A stretch of 64,000 nucleotides of DNA from Scedosporium boydii (GCA_002221725.1 NJFT01000071.1:1-64000), one strand, 5' to 3'. Counted from the first letter of the stretch, positions 1 through 11,628 are shown. Notes: generated by a model not told the origin, from the sequence alone. A program made the numbers and translations.

Positions 1-276
1 AGGCCCCCCCCCCCCCCCCCCCCCCCACATTACCACAGGAACGGGCCAAAACCAGGATTTGCCTAGCGGACGAAATTTGGAGGCTTGGTGTGGTATGATG
101 GCGCCTGTGGCACCTGAAATATTAGGTAGGAATTCAGGGCAATCGTCAGCAACAGGAAATTGAGGGGTAATATTTGATGGCAATAAACAGAGGGAACCAT
201 TTCTTCCGCACAAAATACCGCTCAGGTTCTTCCACATCTTAATCACTGGCATACAGAGTGATATTCGGCCGCCATC
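1..276. other. Window edge with poly-C run, then upstream region of first gene
   Basis: The window opens with a cytosine homopolymer of about 24 bases (positions 3-26). The remaining sequence up to the first start codon shows no ORF or recognisable element and is presumably 5' flank of the gene that follows. The homopolymer may be a real low-complexity tract or a contig-edge artefact. Confidence 0.5.
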
Positions 277-1641
277 ATGAGTGCTAAAGCATTTCGCTCG
301 AACGTCGAAAGCGGGAAGATTCCAGTTGACTGCCATGATCAGCTGTTGCGAATAGCGTTCATCTATATGGATGAAATGTTGTGCGCAGACGAGGGAGTGT
401 TCGACGTCGTGAATCAACTCCACGCCCGCGGGTGGTCATTTGGGCAGGGAAATTTGAAGTTCAATCGGTATGATTTCCAAGCGGATTCTACTTTTGTGAA
501 GGAAGACTGACGTGATAATCAAAGCACTCTAGATATATTTTACCCAGCCCAGATAGCAGCCGGCATCTACCGCTCTTCCGATAATCTCGACGGCGAACAA
601 CCTTCATTCGATAACTTTGACGCATTCTACGCCCAGCACTATCAGTTACTTCACGAGGATGCGTGGAGAGAGTACTACTCAGAGCCTTTCCTCACAGCGT
701 CAGCTCGTTTCTACCGCCTCCCTAACTTGCAAGACCTACCAGACGCAAGTGACGGACTTAGGCAGCCACGGCAAAAAGGCATCGGTCACTTCAACAAACT
801 TCCCCGCTGGGCACAAAACGTCTCGCTAACTTACGTGAGGCAACCAACGCTCCCTAGAGCATCCATCATTGAAATGGCCCTCTCCACCCTCCAGCAGACC
901 ATCCTACGCTTACGGCAAGGCTATCCAAGTGTTCAACCTTACTCTGAGACTCAAGCCCACTTCTGGCTTAAGAAGATGGGTGTAGATCCAGCTTACCGCC
1001 CTAAGAAGTCCTGGTGGGGCCCCAACATGTTTGGTATTCATGTCGGGACAGGGTTGTATGATACATGGGCATGGAAAGCTCACTATTCACCCAAACTATG
1101 GGACTCGACTGAAGCGCGAATTGCACCTCTCGAGCCGGATTTAGACGGGACGCGTCGGAGCGAGGTACAGTGGGCTGGGTGGCCTGATGGTGGGTTGAGT
1201 GCCAAGGCGTGGCTAAGAGGGTGGGAACCAGAGGTGGGAAGTGAGGAGGAGATTGAGTTCTTAGCTGCCGTTGCAGTGAAAGAAACAGAGGGTGTCGATA
1301 TGAGCAATTTGGACTATGAAATACGATCGCATATACTTTTGGGGGTGATGCGTGTTGCGTTTGAGAGTGAGCGAGAAAAGCATTTGGAGGATCTGAAGCA
1401 GAGGATAATCGACGCAGGAAGGGTTGATGGGGATAAGGCTGAGCAGTGGGTTCAAGAGACTTTGAAGGTCATGGAGCCGTATGTGGAGAAGCGGGATGGA
1501 TGGCCTGCTGCTGAGGATCGGAGCCAATTTCTACGGCACATCCTTGTGGAGAATGGTCAGCTTTTTGGACGATGGAAGCCTGCAAAGGGATCCAAGGAGT
1601 TTTATTTCGAGCTGAAAGCACCCAAGGCATATTGTTCGTAA
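277..1641 (+). CDS. Hypothetical protein, about 435 aa, one inferred intron
   Basis: I do not recognise the family. An ATG at 277 in a good initiation context opens a frame that meets a TGA at 508-510. The same frame then resumes and stays open to the TAA ending at 1641. A 57-nt intron at 468-524 (donor GTATGA, CTGAC branch-like motif, acceptor AAAG) has a length divisible by three and removes the stop, so I read this as one spliced gene rather than a nonsense mutant. The predicted protein is soluble, rich in Trp and charged residues, and has no signal peptide or membrane segment. The part after the intron (FYPAQIAAGIYRSS onward) shows normal codon structure. It lies tail to tail with the BBE oxidase. 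Alternative reading: two shorter ORFs or a gene with one nonsense codon. Confidence 0.6.
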
Positions 1642-2032
1642 ATAGTACGAAGTATTAATGCCTCTCCAATACCCGGGCCGATGACGAAGACAATAGTAGA
1701 TTGTGCTAGCTTACATTCATGTACATATGAAATAGACTATTATTGATAAATCCTTGTTTGATGTATTAGCATGACATCACATGGACTTTACAACGCACCA
1801 CTGACTTCCAAGCTCCCATTCCATCATCCTCTCCTCTCCCCTCAACTATGCGCAAGTACCAAAGGCCGACTGACATCCCGTTCCGCAATACTCGCTCGTG
1901 GACCTGCACCAGTTATACTCTGAGCAGCATCCTCCGTAGGGATAGCCGCCACAGGTACTATTTGATGTAACCAAAAAGAAAAGAAATAGCATAGGTATGC
2001 AAAACCCTCAAGACGCGAGCTTTCTCCCAATC
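1642..2032. other. Convergent intergenic region, no gene seen
   Basis: This is the space between two convergent genes and presumably holds both 3' UTRs. Only short frames that look like shadows are open. No repeat or RNA gene was seen. Confidence 0.5.
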
Positions 2033-4057
2033 TCAGACGCGACAAAGTCTGCCACTTGTTTCGCGCCAGCGTTCATTACCCACACAGACAGAACACCAGA
2101 ACACATCTTGAGGGTCGACACGGCGCTTAATGTCTACGAGGCGCTTGTAATTCACGCCCCAGAATTCCTGTTGCCAGTCGGGCTCGTAGGGAGACGCCTT
2201 TAAATATTGTTACTCGCGTGAGAATCTCGATCAATCCCCTAATAATGCATGAGAGGGATCTTACCTCATTCAGGTATGCTCCGGTATTTGGCGCAATCTC
2301 TCGCAACGGGTCGATGGCACCATCCTTGAGTTTCTGAAGGGCCTGTGCCTCTGCTGTATTGTTGAGCGGCGCAAACTCTGAGGAAGTAACTTAAGGGGAG
2401 GTGGGTCAGCTTAGCGCACCAACGACAAGAAGACAAGGGTTCAAGCGCGTACACGTGAGGACATAAGCGTCTCGCCATGCGGGAGAGACGGCATTCCCTC
2501 CTCCTCGAATCGGAGCGTCCCTAACTCCCTGTCCTGATACGAGGAATCCAGTGAAGCGACCGGCCACATCAGTGGTTGACTTGATTGCGTTTGCAAGGGC
2601 AGATAAGTTGCTGGTAAGGGCCAGATTATCCAGAAGTCGAGAGGAAACATATGAGTTGACACCCGAGCCGCGGTTGTCGTAATATAATTCAAGCCAATCA
2701 CTGTAAGAGCCGAAAGCCGTGAGTCGCTGGATGTTTTCAACCATTCCCGGCCATCGTGAATGGACTGTATTGTTTACGGGGCTCCAGAGTTTCAAGATGT
2801 CGTCGTCGTCGCTCGTGTCTTGGAGTATGAGGACACCAAAGACTGCGGCAATCTCCTCCGGTGCGCCAGGAGTAGGCACTGGGTTCTCCATCCTCGGCGT
2901 GACGTAGACATAACCTGACAATCCGTTGTCGCCTAGTTCAGGTAACTGACTCAGGACATAGGCGCCAACATCGAAAATCGTGGTCTGATCCGCCTCCATC
3001 ATGAACACAAACTCCATCCCGAGAACCTTTGGGCTAGGATAGGTTTGAACTGTGACGGATGTCAGGACGCCAAACGTTGAGCCGCCGCCCTATTCAGCCG
3101 TTAGCAACACAGGAAAAATAAAACAGGGAAACCAACAGGATGGGACTTGCGCCTCTCAGGGCCCAGAAGAGGTCTGGATAACGGCATTCATTCACAGTCA
3201 CGATTTCGCCGGCCGGAGTTACCACTTCCATTTCCAGCACATTGTCGGCCGCTAAGCCGTATCTCGGGGATAACGGCGAGTGTCCGCCACCGGTTATATA
3301 TCCTCCCAAACCAACAGTCTTCCCAGATCCGCCAATCACGGTTTGATTGAGAGTATTGAGGTATGTGAATAGCATGTGCATCTGTGCTCCGACGCCCACC
3401 GTGACTGCGGTGCCGGGGATGGTGTCCCGGCAGCCTTTGGGCTTGAAGCCGTCCGCATGCGTCTTGACCGACTGCATATGGTGCGTCCATATCGACAGCG
3501 CGTTGGGAGCAATGGAGCGACCCAGGTAGTCGTGTCCGGTGTTTTTGACTATCAGCCGAATGTTGTGCTTGCGAGCTAATATATGTATTAGTTAGCATCA
3601 TGCCTAAGAATCTCGACGGATCTCGTCACGCACCGAAATCAATACCGAGCTTTACGTGTTCAGGCATCGTCGCATTAATGACGAAGGACGGGTAACCGTG
3701 AGAGCTGCAAGGAAACGAGGGATTAGGCAGGCAGGTATCGTTTGTGTACTGGTTCCAGACCACCGAGACGGGGTCGGAGACATGTGTCTCATATTGGCCC
3801 CATTCGGCGGTGATGTTGGAGCACTTCTCGGGGTCATAAACGGGCTGTTCTACATGACAAACAGCACCGGGAGGAGTTGGCTGTAGGAGCCGTCCTCCGA
3901 GTCCATTCTGAAGATGATTCCATTCTCGATCGGAGGGCCAGCCGGTATCGCCGGGAATGACCTTGCATTGCGGGCGGGTGGACGGTCTGGACTGATTCGT
4001 GGGGGATATTAGGGCGAGGAGGAGGGAAACGAAATGGAGATAGTGCAGAGGAGACAT
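2033..4057 (-). CDS. Secreted FAD-linked oxidase of the BBE (berberine bridge enzyme-like) family
   Basis: Predicted 591-aa secreted flavoprotein oxidase with a PCMH-type FAD-binding domain followed by a BBE domain; such enzymes oxidise sugars, alcohols or alkaloid-like metabolites. The N-terminus is a signal peptide ([18 protein letters not shown]). The flavin-binding motif [10 protein letters not shown] carries the His expected to bind FAD covalently. The later [17 protein letters not shown] and [12 protein letters not shown] motifs are canonical, and no second cysteinyl flavin site is evident. The C-terminal end holds [14 protein letters not shown], typical of BBE domains. Four introns give a continuous frame: 3576-3633, 3090-3150, 2390-2452 and 2198-2264. 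The 3090-3150 intron starts with GCAAGT (GC-AG class), which is the only way to obtain the conserved Gly run. The stop is the TGA at 2033-2035. Substrate cannot be inferred from sequence. Confidence 0.9.
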
Positions 4058-5143
4058 GATGGTCGATAGCTGTTTACTAGACGCAGGAAGAATGATTGTA
4101 AAAATCGATGGTATTCTGGAGGGGAAAAGGATGCTAATCTTTAAAATAATCTACTGCGCTGTGCTTGATATATACGTTTTGAACGGAAGGATTGGGAATC
4201 TAGGATTGCCAGGATGGAGTGCAATGCAATGATGTCTAGCGGCGACAGGTCAATATCTCGGGCTGATACGCTATTCTCATTTATTCGAACCGTAAATGCT
4301 TATGGCTGAGTGAGGCAGAATCTGATCTTGGCTATACGCGTCCTAGCCGTATCTCGTTCCGGATCGGCATTGAGATGAGCCGCTGATAGGGGGTAGTTGC
4401 GGAAATTACGTTATTGGATGCGGCGCAGCGCTCACGCCAAGACGGCCATGGGGCCGGCCAAAGCCAAACGAACGAAACTGACGACGGCAGGGGGTGAGAA
4501 CCCGAGGGTTTGGTTGTACCGTACCTCGGTAGCCCGCGTCGAGTTGCTTGTAATTTATCGAGTATTTTTGTTACATTAGGCCATCCGATAGAGGCAATGC
4601 CACAGCTTCCATCGATGATTCCCAAAGACGAATGTGCCCAGGGATCCCGTGAGACGGGTAAAGGTGCTGACAAGGTCAGTTCGCATAATGGGCAACGACA
4701 GAGTGAGTTATCGCTACTACTAGTCCCGATGAAGCTACGATAGGATTACTCCATTACAACAGGAAGCTAATCACCGTAAGAATATAGAGTTTCTGATGCC
4801 TGAGACTACCCTATATACCTGTGGAGTACGGGTAGTGAAAGAGGAAAGGAAACATGAGCGGTGAGATTGGGTTTAAGAAGGATGGTCGGTATAGATTGCT
4901 CAATTTCTATAGCCAAATGGCGTGTTTAATCCAAGCCCTCATTCAAGCTGGCTACTAGAGGCATACGTCGCCCACCTCTCTCCCCACTGATGCCACAGGT
5001 CTCGACCCCGCCATCCTCCCGCCCACCCAGTACGGTGTAGTTGCTGTCATCGCTGAGACACATACCGCAGATAGTATCGAGTTCATTTACACGAATTTAA
5101 TATTTCACACTTTCTTGCTATTATTTGAGAGAAGGATAATGGC
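4058..5143. other. Intergenic region, no gene supported
   Basis: This holds the upstream flank of the BBE oxidase gene and then unassigned DNA up to the first LTR. Frames near 4332-4743 lack any recognisable domain and overlap one another on both strands, so I do not call a gene. Confidence 0.5.
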
Positions 5144-5148
5144 TACAG

Positions 5149-5538
5149 TGTCACGACCCAGGCCACGACCTCATCGCAAGAGGAGGGCGGTGAGCAGCGG
5201 TATGATGGAAGCTTACTTAGTCACCTTGACAGACGGCTTGGCGACCGACGAATCGGACGGATGACCGTCCGACTGACCGGCCACACGAGGGAGAACCCGA
5301 CCGGCCCTGGAAGAGATGAAAGGGAAACGTCTATATAAACTACAGTCTCTACCTGGTATCTAGTTTGTCCCTTCATACTCTTCAGTAGTCAATCCAAGTA
5401 ATACCTACACCCTACACTTGTATACGCACTACTACAACGACGACGTTTGCTGTCCAACTGCCTCGCTTACTTTGCCCTAGGCATCCACGACCCTGACCCG
5501 ACGAACCCCTGTGTGATCCCAGTGTTAGGATCGTAACA
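5149..5538 (+). repeat. Solo LTR (LTR A), 390 bp, with target-site duplication
   Basis: The element begins TGTCACGACC and ends ATCGTAACA. It is flanked by an exact 5-bp direct repeat TACAG (5144-5148 and 5539-5543), the hallmark of an integrated LTR retrotransposon. A TATA-like CTATATAAAC lies at about 5331 and the shared block CTTCAGTAGTCAATCCAAG at about 5381-5399. No gag or pol sequence follows, so this is a solo LTR left by recombination between the two LTRs of a full element. The family, probably Ty3/gypsy-like from the ends, is inference. Confidence 0.85.
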
Positions 5539-5543
5539 TACAG

Positions 5544-5663
5544 CATCTCTTAACAGCACCTCTTCGAGGATTTTTTTAAGATAAGGTTCTTGCTCTGCAA
5601 TGTACCTTTCCCACCTGTTGCTAATATACAAGATATTGCAGGTATTAGGATGAAGGTAAAGCT
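5544..5663. other. Short spacer between two solo LTRs
   Basis: About 120 bp of unique-looking sequence separates the two LTR insertions. No coding or structural feature was seen. Confidence 0.4.
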
Positions 5664-5668
5664 CTGTG

Positions 5669-5938
5669 TGTCACGATCCTATGTAGCACTGAGTCAGGGT
5701 ATATCAGGTGGGTACAGCTGGTGTAAGGGTCAGGGTAGTCAAGCAGTGTTCACGGTGATATTGGTGAGAAGTGCGTATTCAAGTGTAGGAGTGTAGTTGT
5801 ACTTGAATTGACTACTGAAGAGTCGAGGAAGAACATACTGAGTACGTGGTAGGGGCCGTAGCTTATCGATTCTTCCTCTTTCTTCCTGGGTCACTCTGAC
5901 TCACCGGGATCCCGGGTGATCGGGATCACCGCGGGTCA
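5669..5938 (-). repeat. Solo LTR (LTR B), 270 bp, opposite orientation, with target-site duplication
   Basis: Read on the + strand the element begins TGTCACGATCC and ends GCGGGTCA (TG...CA ends). It is flanked by an exact 5-bp direct repeat CTGTG (5664-5668 and 5939-5943). Its reverse complement contains the block found in LTR A (CTTCAGTAGTCAATTCAAG, + strand about 5801-5819) and the terminal ...AGGATCGTGACA that matches the end of LTR A. It is therefore a related LTR inserted in the opposite direction. There is no internal retrotransposon sequence. Confidence 0.8.
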
Positions 5939-5950
5939 CTGTGATTCGGT

Positions 5951-6180
5951 TGTGACTTGATTCTGATTCATCGCTCCGCGACATTCCTTTTACGTACCCG
6001 TGATGTCGCAACTCCGTAGTTTATCCTTTTCGGCGGCCTCCTACCACCCGGCGGTCTACAAAGCGGCCGCTCGTGACAAGAATCATGTCTATATAAGCTA
6101 CCATGTTTCCTATGTACATGGAGTGTTCTTCCAGACTCTTCAGAAGTCAATTCAAGTACTGGTCACTTCCATACATCGCC
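5951..6180 (+). repeat. Degenerate third LTR-like sequence (LTR C)
   Basis: A TATA-like CTATATAAGC at about 6090 followed by CTTCAGAAGTCAATTCAAG (about 6138-6156) reproduces the order and spacing of the blocks in LTR A. A TGTGAC start is possible at 5951. The 3' end and a target-site duplication could not be identified, so the boundaries are approximate. I interpret it as an older, decayed insertion of the same LTR group. Confidence 0.5.
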
Positions 6181-8201
6181 ACGAGGGGTAGCCCTGTTCG
6201 GCACGAGCCCCGTCTCTACTGCCGTTCAGATTGCGCTATCGGAAAACTATTCACTTTCGCTATTTTCTGTCCTGAACTGTGTATGTTAGGCCTAGCCGAG
6301 GGAACCAGCAACCATCACAAATCAGTACAATAAAGACAAAGATTTTAAATTGCGCCCACAGCCCCCTTTTGGACTACTCCTAGGGTTCTCGCGACTCTTG
6401 TACTAATATCAGCAATTCAAATTCGGTCCGCGGCCTTTTTCGAATGCGTTGTGCCTAAACATCCACTACGAGTCCGTAAAGTACACGCAAGAGGCTCAAT
6501 ATTCGAAATAGGCTCGGCGGAAGAATGATCAGCCTCACAAAGGGCCTCGCTGGGTGCGATCCAGCAACGAGCGCTGTGCAGATTGACATCGACTCGCACT
6601 ATAACTCGACAGTCTACACGTCTGGAATGCCAATCACTGGACATGAAATCATCTGACCTCAGCTAGACTCCCAACTTGGCGCCCCCCAGATCCTCCTAGT
6701 TGGCCCGACTCAGACTCGCCTCGATACCATCAGCTTCCCCGTTTCGTAACCAATACGTTCCTGGAGATGGAGATGCCCATTCCCGGGAATATTGCTCCTA
6801 CGAATCTGATTCTTGGGTCTAGCCAAACCGGAAAGAGTCAGAGTGAGTGACATAAACAGCCGTCATCATCTTCCCGTACTAACAAAATTGCCCGAAAGCG
6901 GCCAATCGACAGCGATTCTTCACGCACTTGAATCCGTCATTCACGGCCGACAACACGGTACTCTTTTCCGAAGTGTAATATTACGACCCAAAGATTCAGG
7001 CGTTGATCCCAGAGGCGATGAGGACTACTATAAACATTTGCATTGAGGAGTGTGCTGCGAGGAGCGCGGAGGCAGAAAACAACGCCAAGATCGGCAGGCA
7101 TGGTCCCGTTGATTGGGGCGTTGCGAACATGCCAGGCCGGAACATGTAGGTCTGGCGCCTGAATGTGTAAAGCAGCCGTGGAAGCCTGTTTTTTTGGACC
7201 TGGTGTCAACGCACTGCTGGAATCTTACCACGCCCCATTTCTCTGTCATCTGGTTGACCATACTCCCCGATACTCGTATGTCTGAGAGACGATTAAGGAC
7301 ATGAGATGAGGGCTAGCGTCCCGACTTTAATCAATTAAATGATCACTTCACATTGTGTTTTCTTCACCAATTTACTCCAATGGAGTGTATTGGATAAAGC
7401 CCGGTTACAAATTTCCGATTTTAGCTTTGATGCAGGATGGTTGTGGATATGCAATGAATCGCTTTGAGGCATAAAGAGCTACGAGTCTGCGACTCGGCAT
7501 AGTAGACAAAGGACTGCTCGAAATGGCCACAACCTCAGGGTATTTTCGCTAAAGCCAATGTCGTATCTAGATACATCATCCAATGTCGAGTTCAGCCGCG
7601 TGTCAGCAGGAGACATTACTTTAGGGTTGGCGGTGGAATCTGGGGTCTGGACTCTGCTTATGTTCAGACTCGTTAATAGCCTCCTGACTATTCAATCCCA
7701 AGGTTGCCCATTTTAGCAGCTATCGATAAGGCTGATTGCCTTGCCTTTGAGACTAGCTTGATCTGGTTTGATGTCTTCCCGCTTCCATTCTCGATAATCT
7801 GTGCCCCAGTCAGGTCTAATCTCTTAGACACCGGGATAAGTAGCAGCCTCACTCCTCAACTCAGGCTCACTCCTACATTCCGCTGGAGATTACTGGGATC
7901 GACTCTGTACTTTGGTAATAATAAGCCGAGTATACGGTAGACTTAGAGCCGTCTCCAGACTTAGCTTCTGCTTTAGACAGATGACCCTTTTTCGCCACTC
8001 TGCCAGAGCCAACTCCCGCAAAGTCATCACGCTCTTCATTCCATGAAGCAAGGTATGGCTGGGATAAAGGAGTTCGACCTCGGATGCAGAGGCGAGTACA
8101 TATACCGGCCGTGACACTCAGGGTCGATTATACCGTAGATAGCCACACAGCTTCTCAAAATCTAGCCTCTCTCCTTAGAGTTACCTTGTCAAGTTGGCCA
8201 C
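6181..8201. other. Gene-poor relic DNA
   Basis: No intact gene is visible. Short coding-like patches occur, for example near 6750-6850, where a frame contains a P-loop-like GSSQTGKS followed by a good GTGAGT donor, but no continuation can be assembled. These may be fragments of lost genes or transposons. Confidence 0.4.
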
Positions 8202-8269
8202 GTACATCGACAGGCCACTCTCGAAGAGATCCTATAGTCACTCGATGTTTCACAAGTCTCTATTACTTA
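8202..8269 (+). repeat. 68-bp dispersed sequence, copy 1 (intergenic)
   Basis: These 68 bases align without gaps to 15924-15991, with 62 of 68 identical by eye. The second copy lies inside an intron of the chitinase gene. The similarity stops sharply on both sides. This copy starts with GT at 8202, and an AG lies a few bases downstream (TCTTCTAG, ending about 8285), so the surrounding segment also has intron-like borders. No coding exon is recognisable on either side. Confidence 0.75.
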
Positions 8270-10381
8270 TGCTATGAGTCTTCTAGATCGCGGACGGGTT
8301 AGTTACTTGAGTTTTGTTACTCGATGGCGTGTTTGGCGCAGTCCAGAGAAGAGTCACCATGCATTCCTCGACAAGAGAGCTACGGATCCAAGATTGCAGC
8401 GGATACACTCCGAGTCGACCTAAAAAAAAAAGCCAATTGGCTTTATTGATAGCAGGTGGAAAAGGAAATCTTGAGACTATGCAGCTGCTCTGAACGATTC
8501 CGAACATACATGCAAGCTCCATGGATTACTGAGGAAGAATGGCTCTGTCTCATGCCGCTGAGCATCTCCACCCTAGATGTCATTTCACAGCTATTGCCCC
8601 ACTTATCCGGCGAAATGCCATTTGTAGCATGCGATGTACCATAAAACCACGTCTAATGAAAGAGTTATTCCCGTACTACGGCTACTGCTTTCGACGGGCC
8701 GAGTCACTGGGAACCCGAGGAAAAAAAAAAAAAAAAAAAGCTCATCTAGCAGCCGCGCACAGGGATACCGACTCTCCAGACTCCGGAAGTACTTCTGGCT
8801 CATCCGGATGTTGACCCTAACATCAAGGATGGCCAACTGCGGGACGTCGAGCCTCGGACAGTGGCCACACAGCCGCTATTCAGATCTTTTTGGACACAAA
8901 ACGACATGATTTTAATCTCCGATTGAGGCGTAGACTCGGCCGATTGGGAAGGACCGGAGAACGCCCTGGGTGCTTGCGAAGTGGGAAGTAACCACGTGTC
9001 AAGGTATTAATGGGGAAGGGGTGCAATCGCTCCTCCAAAGACTTACGCTTCGTGGATGCTCCTTTAAATCGGTCTTTAAAACGTATAAAAGGTATGCATT
9101 TCGAACGTTTTCTTCCAAGATGGCAAGGAAAGGATTGTTCTTAAGCCTGTGTAAGTGTCGCGGTCCACGGACGTTAAGCTGCGGCCTAACAACCTTGCAT
9201 TGACTGTCGCAACATGCACCAAACCCTCAGCACGTGTCAAATCCATCTTGCCGATCCGTTTGCTCTATAATTTTATCACCCCAGATGGGCTCAAGAGTCG
9301 GGGGCTGTATCATCTCAAGGAGAGCCAGAGACGTGCGGAAATTACTTCCTCGTGAACTGCATGAGCTCTGGGAAAGCCGACTTGAGGCTTGCGGAGTTCT
9401 TGCGTTGAAATGGGCATGGTCGAAACGCCACCCAATTTTGTCTAAAATAGACTACGTCGTATCCCGGCCTCCCTGCCCCCCACCTAATACACCGATTCTA
9501 GATTACTCCGTTCGCATAGACTCTCACTTCGTACCGAGGTACTCGAGCGTTAAGCTATTTACCCATGTCAAGTGTAGACAGGGGAGCGTCAGGTCGTGAC
9601 TTTCAACCCAAGGCCCATACGAACTGACTAAGTACCATTCAGTTTTACCAAAGTTCAGCCTGGGTTCATCCAAGGCAACGGATGATTCTGCCCTCGGCAC
9701 CGTCTTCATACCAGAGTACACCTCTCGACTAGCATGACGATAAGGCTATTTTACCCTAAATAAAAATATTGATAACTGTATTGCAGGCTCCCTCAGCTTC
9801 TGGCAGCTGTTCTACTACTGTGGTGTTGGATGAGGGATGCTTGTTTACTTTTCCGCTTGCTAAGTGGATGCCTGGACTTTCAGGTTGGAGGAGCTGGGGA
9901 CTACATTTTGAGAAGAGATGGATTGTGCTTGGCAAGTATCCCGGTTGAATGTGAGGTGACAAATCGATACTTCATGCTTTCGGTGTCTGTTTTGAAGCAG
10001 GTACAGGAATGAATCAGGCCCTTTGACGTCTGTGCAACCCTCCCCGTGACCGAATATGCCTAAACTACATTCGTCAAAAATTTCAGGGATAGGTCTAGTA
10101 GACGAATGCAGGAGAGTGAGCAGATTAAGGATGAGTTGCATGTGAATGATATCAAGAGGGAGAAAGCCAGAAATGGAGCCGGGCTTTGGTTGGGTTCCCG
10201 CGCGTTCCCGCCGTTTCCCATTCGTTATGTGTCACACTATTAATTCATCTCACTGGGCGAGGAAAAAAATTTTTTTTTTGACGCAGGTTTCTCGAAATAT
10301 CTTTGCCTATTGTCCTTTGTATTAATCACTCAATTGATCCTCGTTGATTACATGTATAACTGCCAACCTTGCAAGCCAGCA
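8270..10381. other. Gene-poor DNA with homopolymers and small palindromes
   Basis: No gene is supported. The stretch contains A-runs at about 8422-8431 and 8721-8739, a perfect 16-bp palindrome at 8429-8444 (AAAGCCAATTGGCTTT) and an A/T run pair at about 10263-10279. Short overlapping ORFs on both strands lack recognisable domains. The A-runs could be old poly-A tails of retroposons, but no coding remnant supports that. Confidence 0.45.
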
Positions 10382-11077
10382 TCATGCGGCGTTGGCGAGA
10401 ACCGCAAGTCCCGTACCCATCCACGCAAGGCCTTCAAGCGCTTGGCCTCGGCGAGAAATGGCCTCGCTAGCAGTTGTCGGAGCGTGATCAGGAGGTGTCG
10501 TAGAAGTTGACACTTGGGTTTCGGTCTTGGGATGAGCCTGAAGATAACACTCTGCATGGGCTATGGCGATCTTGAGCCACTCGTGCTGGGCCGGGTCAGG
10601 TATTCCCCAAGCAACGGGACAGCTAGTGGATAAGACTGAGATCGTTGCGCTCTTAGCCATCCAGAATGACACAACCGCCGAGACATATGTCGAGTAGCTA
10701 GCCATAACGTCTGCAGACGCGGCAGTCGTGAAGCCACACCATGATTTCGGGTCTGATACTGTGCAGAAGAACACGTCGAGTCCAGTTGCCGTGGCCATAC
10801 ATGGCTTGGCCACTTCGGCACCGTATGAATTAATGCCTTCTAGGACATTCCCGGTAGGCTTGGGGACGTCGAAATACTGGGTGATGTTCTCTGTTATACA
10901 CTGCCAAGGGTCGGGTGACAGGGTGCTAGCAGGTGGTTCCAGCGTTGTGCCTGCCTGTCTTTCTTCGAGCAACCCGGGCACTCGGGTTACAGGCGGCAAG
11001 TCAGGCAGAAACCTGGCTGGTATTCCGGCCGCCCCTGCGAGGGTAACAAAGACACTCAGGAATACCCCGAAGCGCAT
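10382..11077 (-). CDS. Secreted protein of unknown function, possibly GPI-anchored
   Basis: Single-exon gene of about 231 aa. The ATG at 11075-11077 starts MRFGVFLSVFVTLAGAAG, a clear signal peptide; upstream in-frame codons are not ATG. The mature region contains paired cysteines and one potential N-glycosylation site (NIT near PWQCITENITQYFD). A Ser/Thr/Pro-rich spacer (STSTTPPDHAPTTASE) precedes a short hydrophobic C-terminus ending LAVLANAA. This is the architecture of many fungal cell-wall or GPI-anchored proteins, including the uncharacterised DUF7735-type group, which is a tentative assignment. Function is unknown. It is divergent from the gene starting at 11629. Confidence 0.7.
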   Translation of the reverse strand: MRFGVFLSVFVTLAGAAGIPARFLPDLPPVTRVPGLLEERQAGTTLEPPASTLSPDPWQCITENITQYFDVPKPTGNVLEGINSYGAEVAKPCMATATGLDVFFCTVSDPKSWCGFTTAASADVMASYSTYVSAVVSFWMAKSATISVLSTSCPVAWGIPDPAQHEWLKIAIAHAECYLQAHPKTETQVSTSTTPPDHAPTTASEAISRRGQALEGLAWMGTGLAVLANAA

Positions 11078-11628
11078 ATTTAGGGGTGGCAATTGATGCG
11101 TGGCGAGTGGGAGCGAGGCGACTTAGTGAGTCCACAAGAGCCGGGGGGCTTGTAGGTGGAGGAAGGGAAAGATGAGAACGACGGGAAATGCTGCCTCAGA
11201 AATAACAACAACGAGAAATCGAAGGAGATAATGAAGATGAAGAGGGAGGTGCGAAATTCTTACAAAAGGGCGACGGCCTTCCACGAAATACTTCACAACT
11301 TTGGAGTTATTTAGGTGTGATTAAGCGTGGGAAATTGGTGCACCCCTTTCATGTGCGGATCGTCCGATTGGTGGAGACAGTTACGCAAAGAGATGCTGCC
11401 CAAAGTGGAGCCTTGCCTTTCTGATCCGTTCCGTCATCGGCCCTTCAGAAATAGGGTGGTTCCACGCTAGGGCACTTTTGCGCGATTATTAGCGACACGG
11501 ACCGTCCCAATTAGGACATGTAAGCTTCTCGAACTTGGAGCACTTAAGGCGGACATCTCCTCTCTAGTCACCCAACTCGACTATTTTTATAGCTGCTACG
11601 CCAGTCGGAATACGAGAAGCCACTGAAA
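11078..11628. other. Divergent promoter region
   Basis: About 550 bp lies between two divergently transcribed genes and presumably holds both promoters. A purine-rich stretch (about 11160-11260) lies upstream of the minus-strand gene. No specific site was recognised. Confidence 0.4.

Noticed and set aside
3145..3150. A GT donor two bases into the BBE third intron (GCAA|GTCCCA)
   Set aside because: Using it loses the reading frame and the conserved [12 protein letters not shown] motif; the GC donor fits both.
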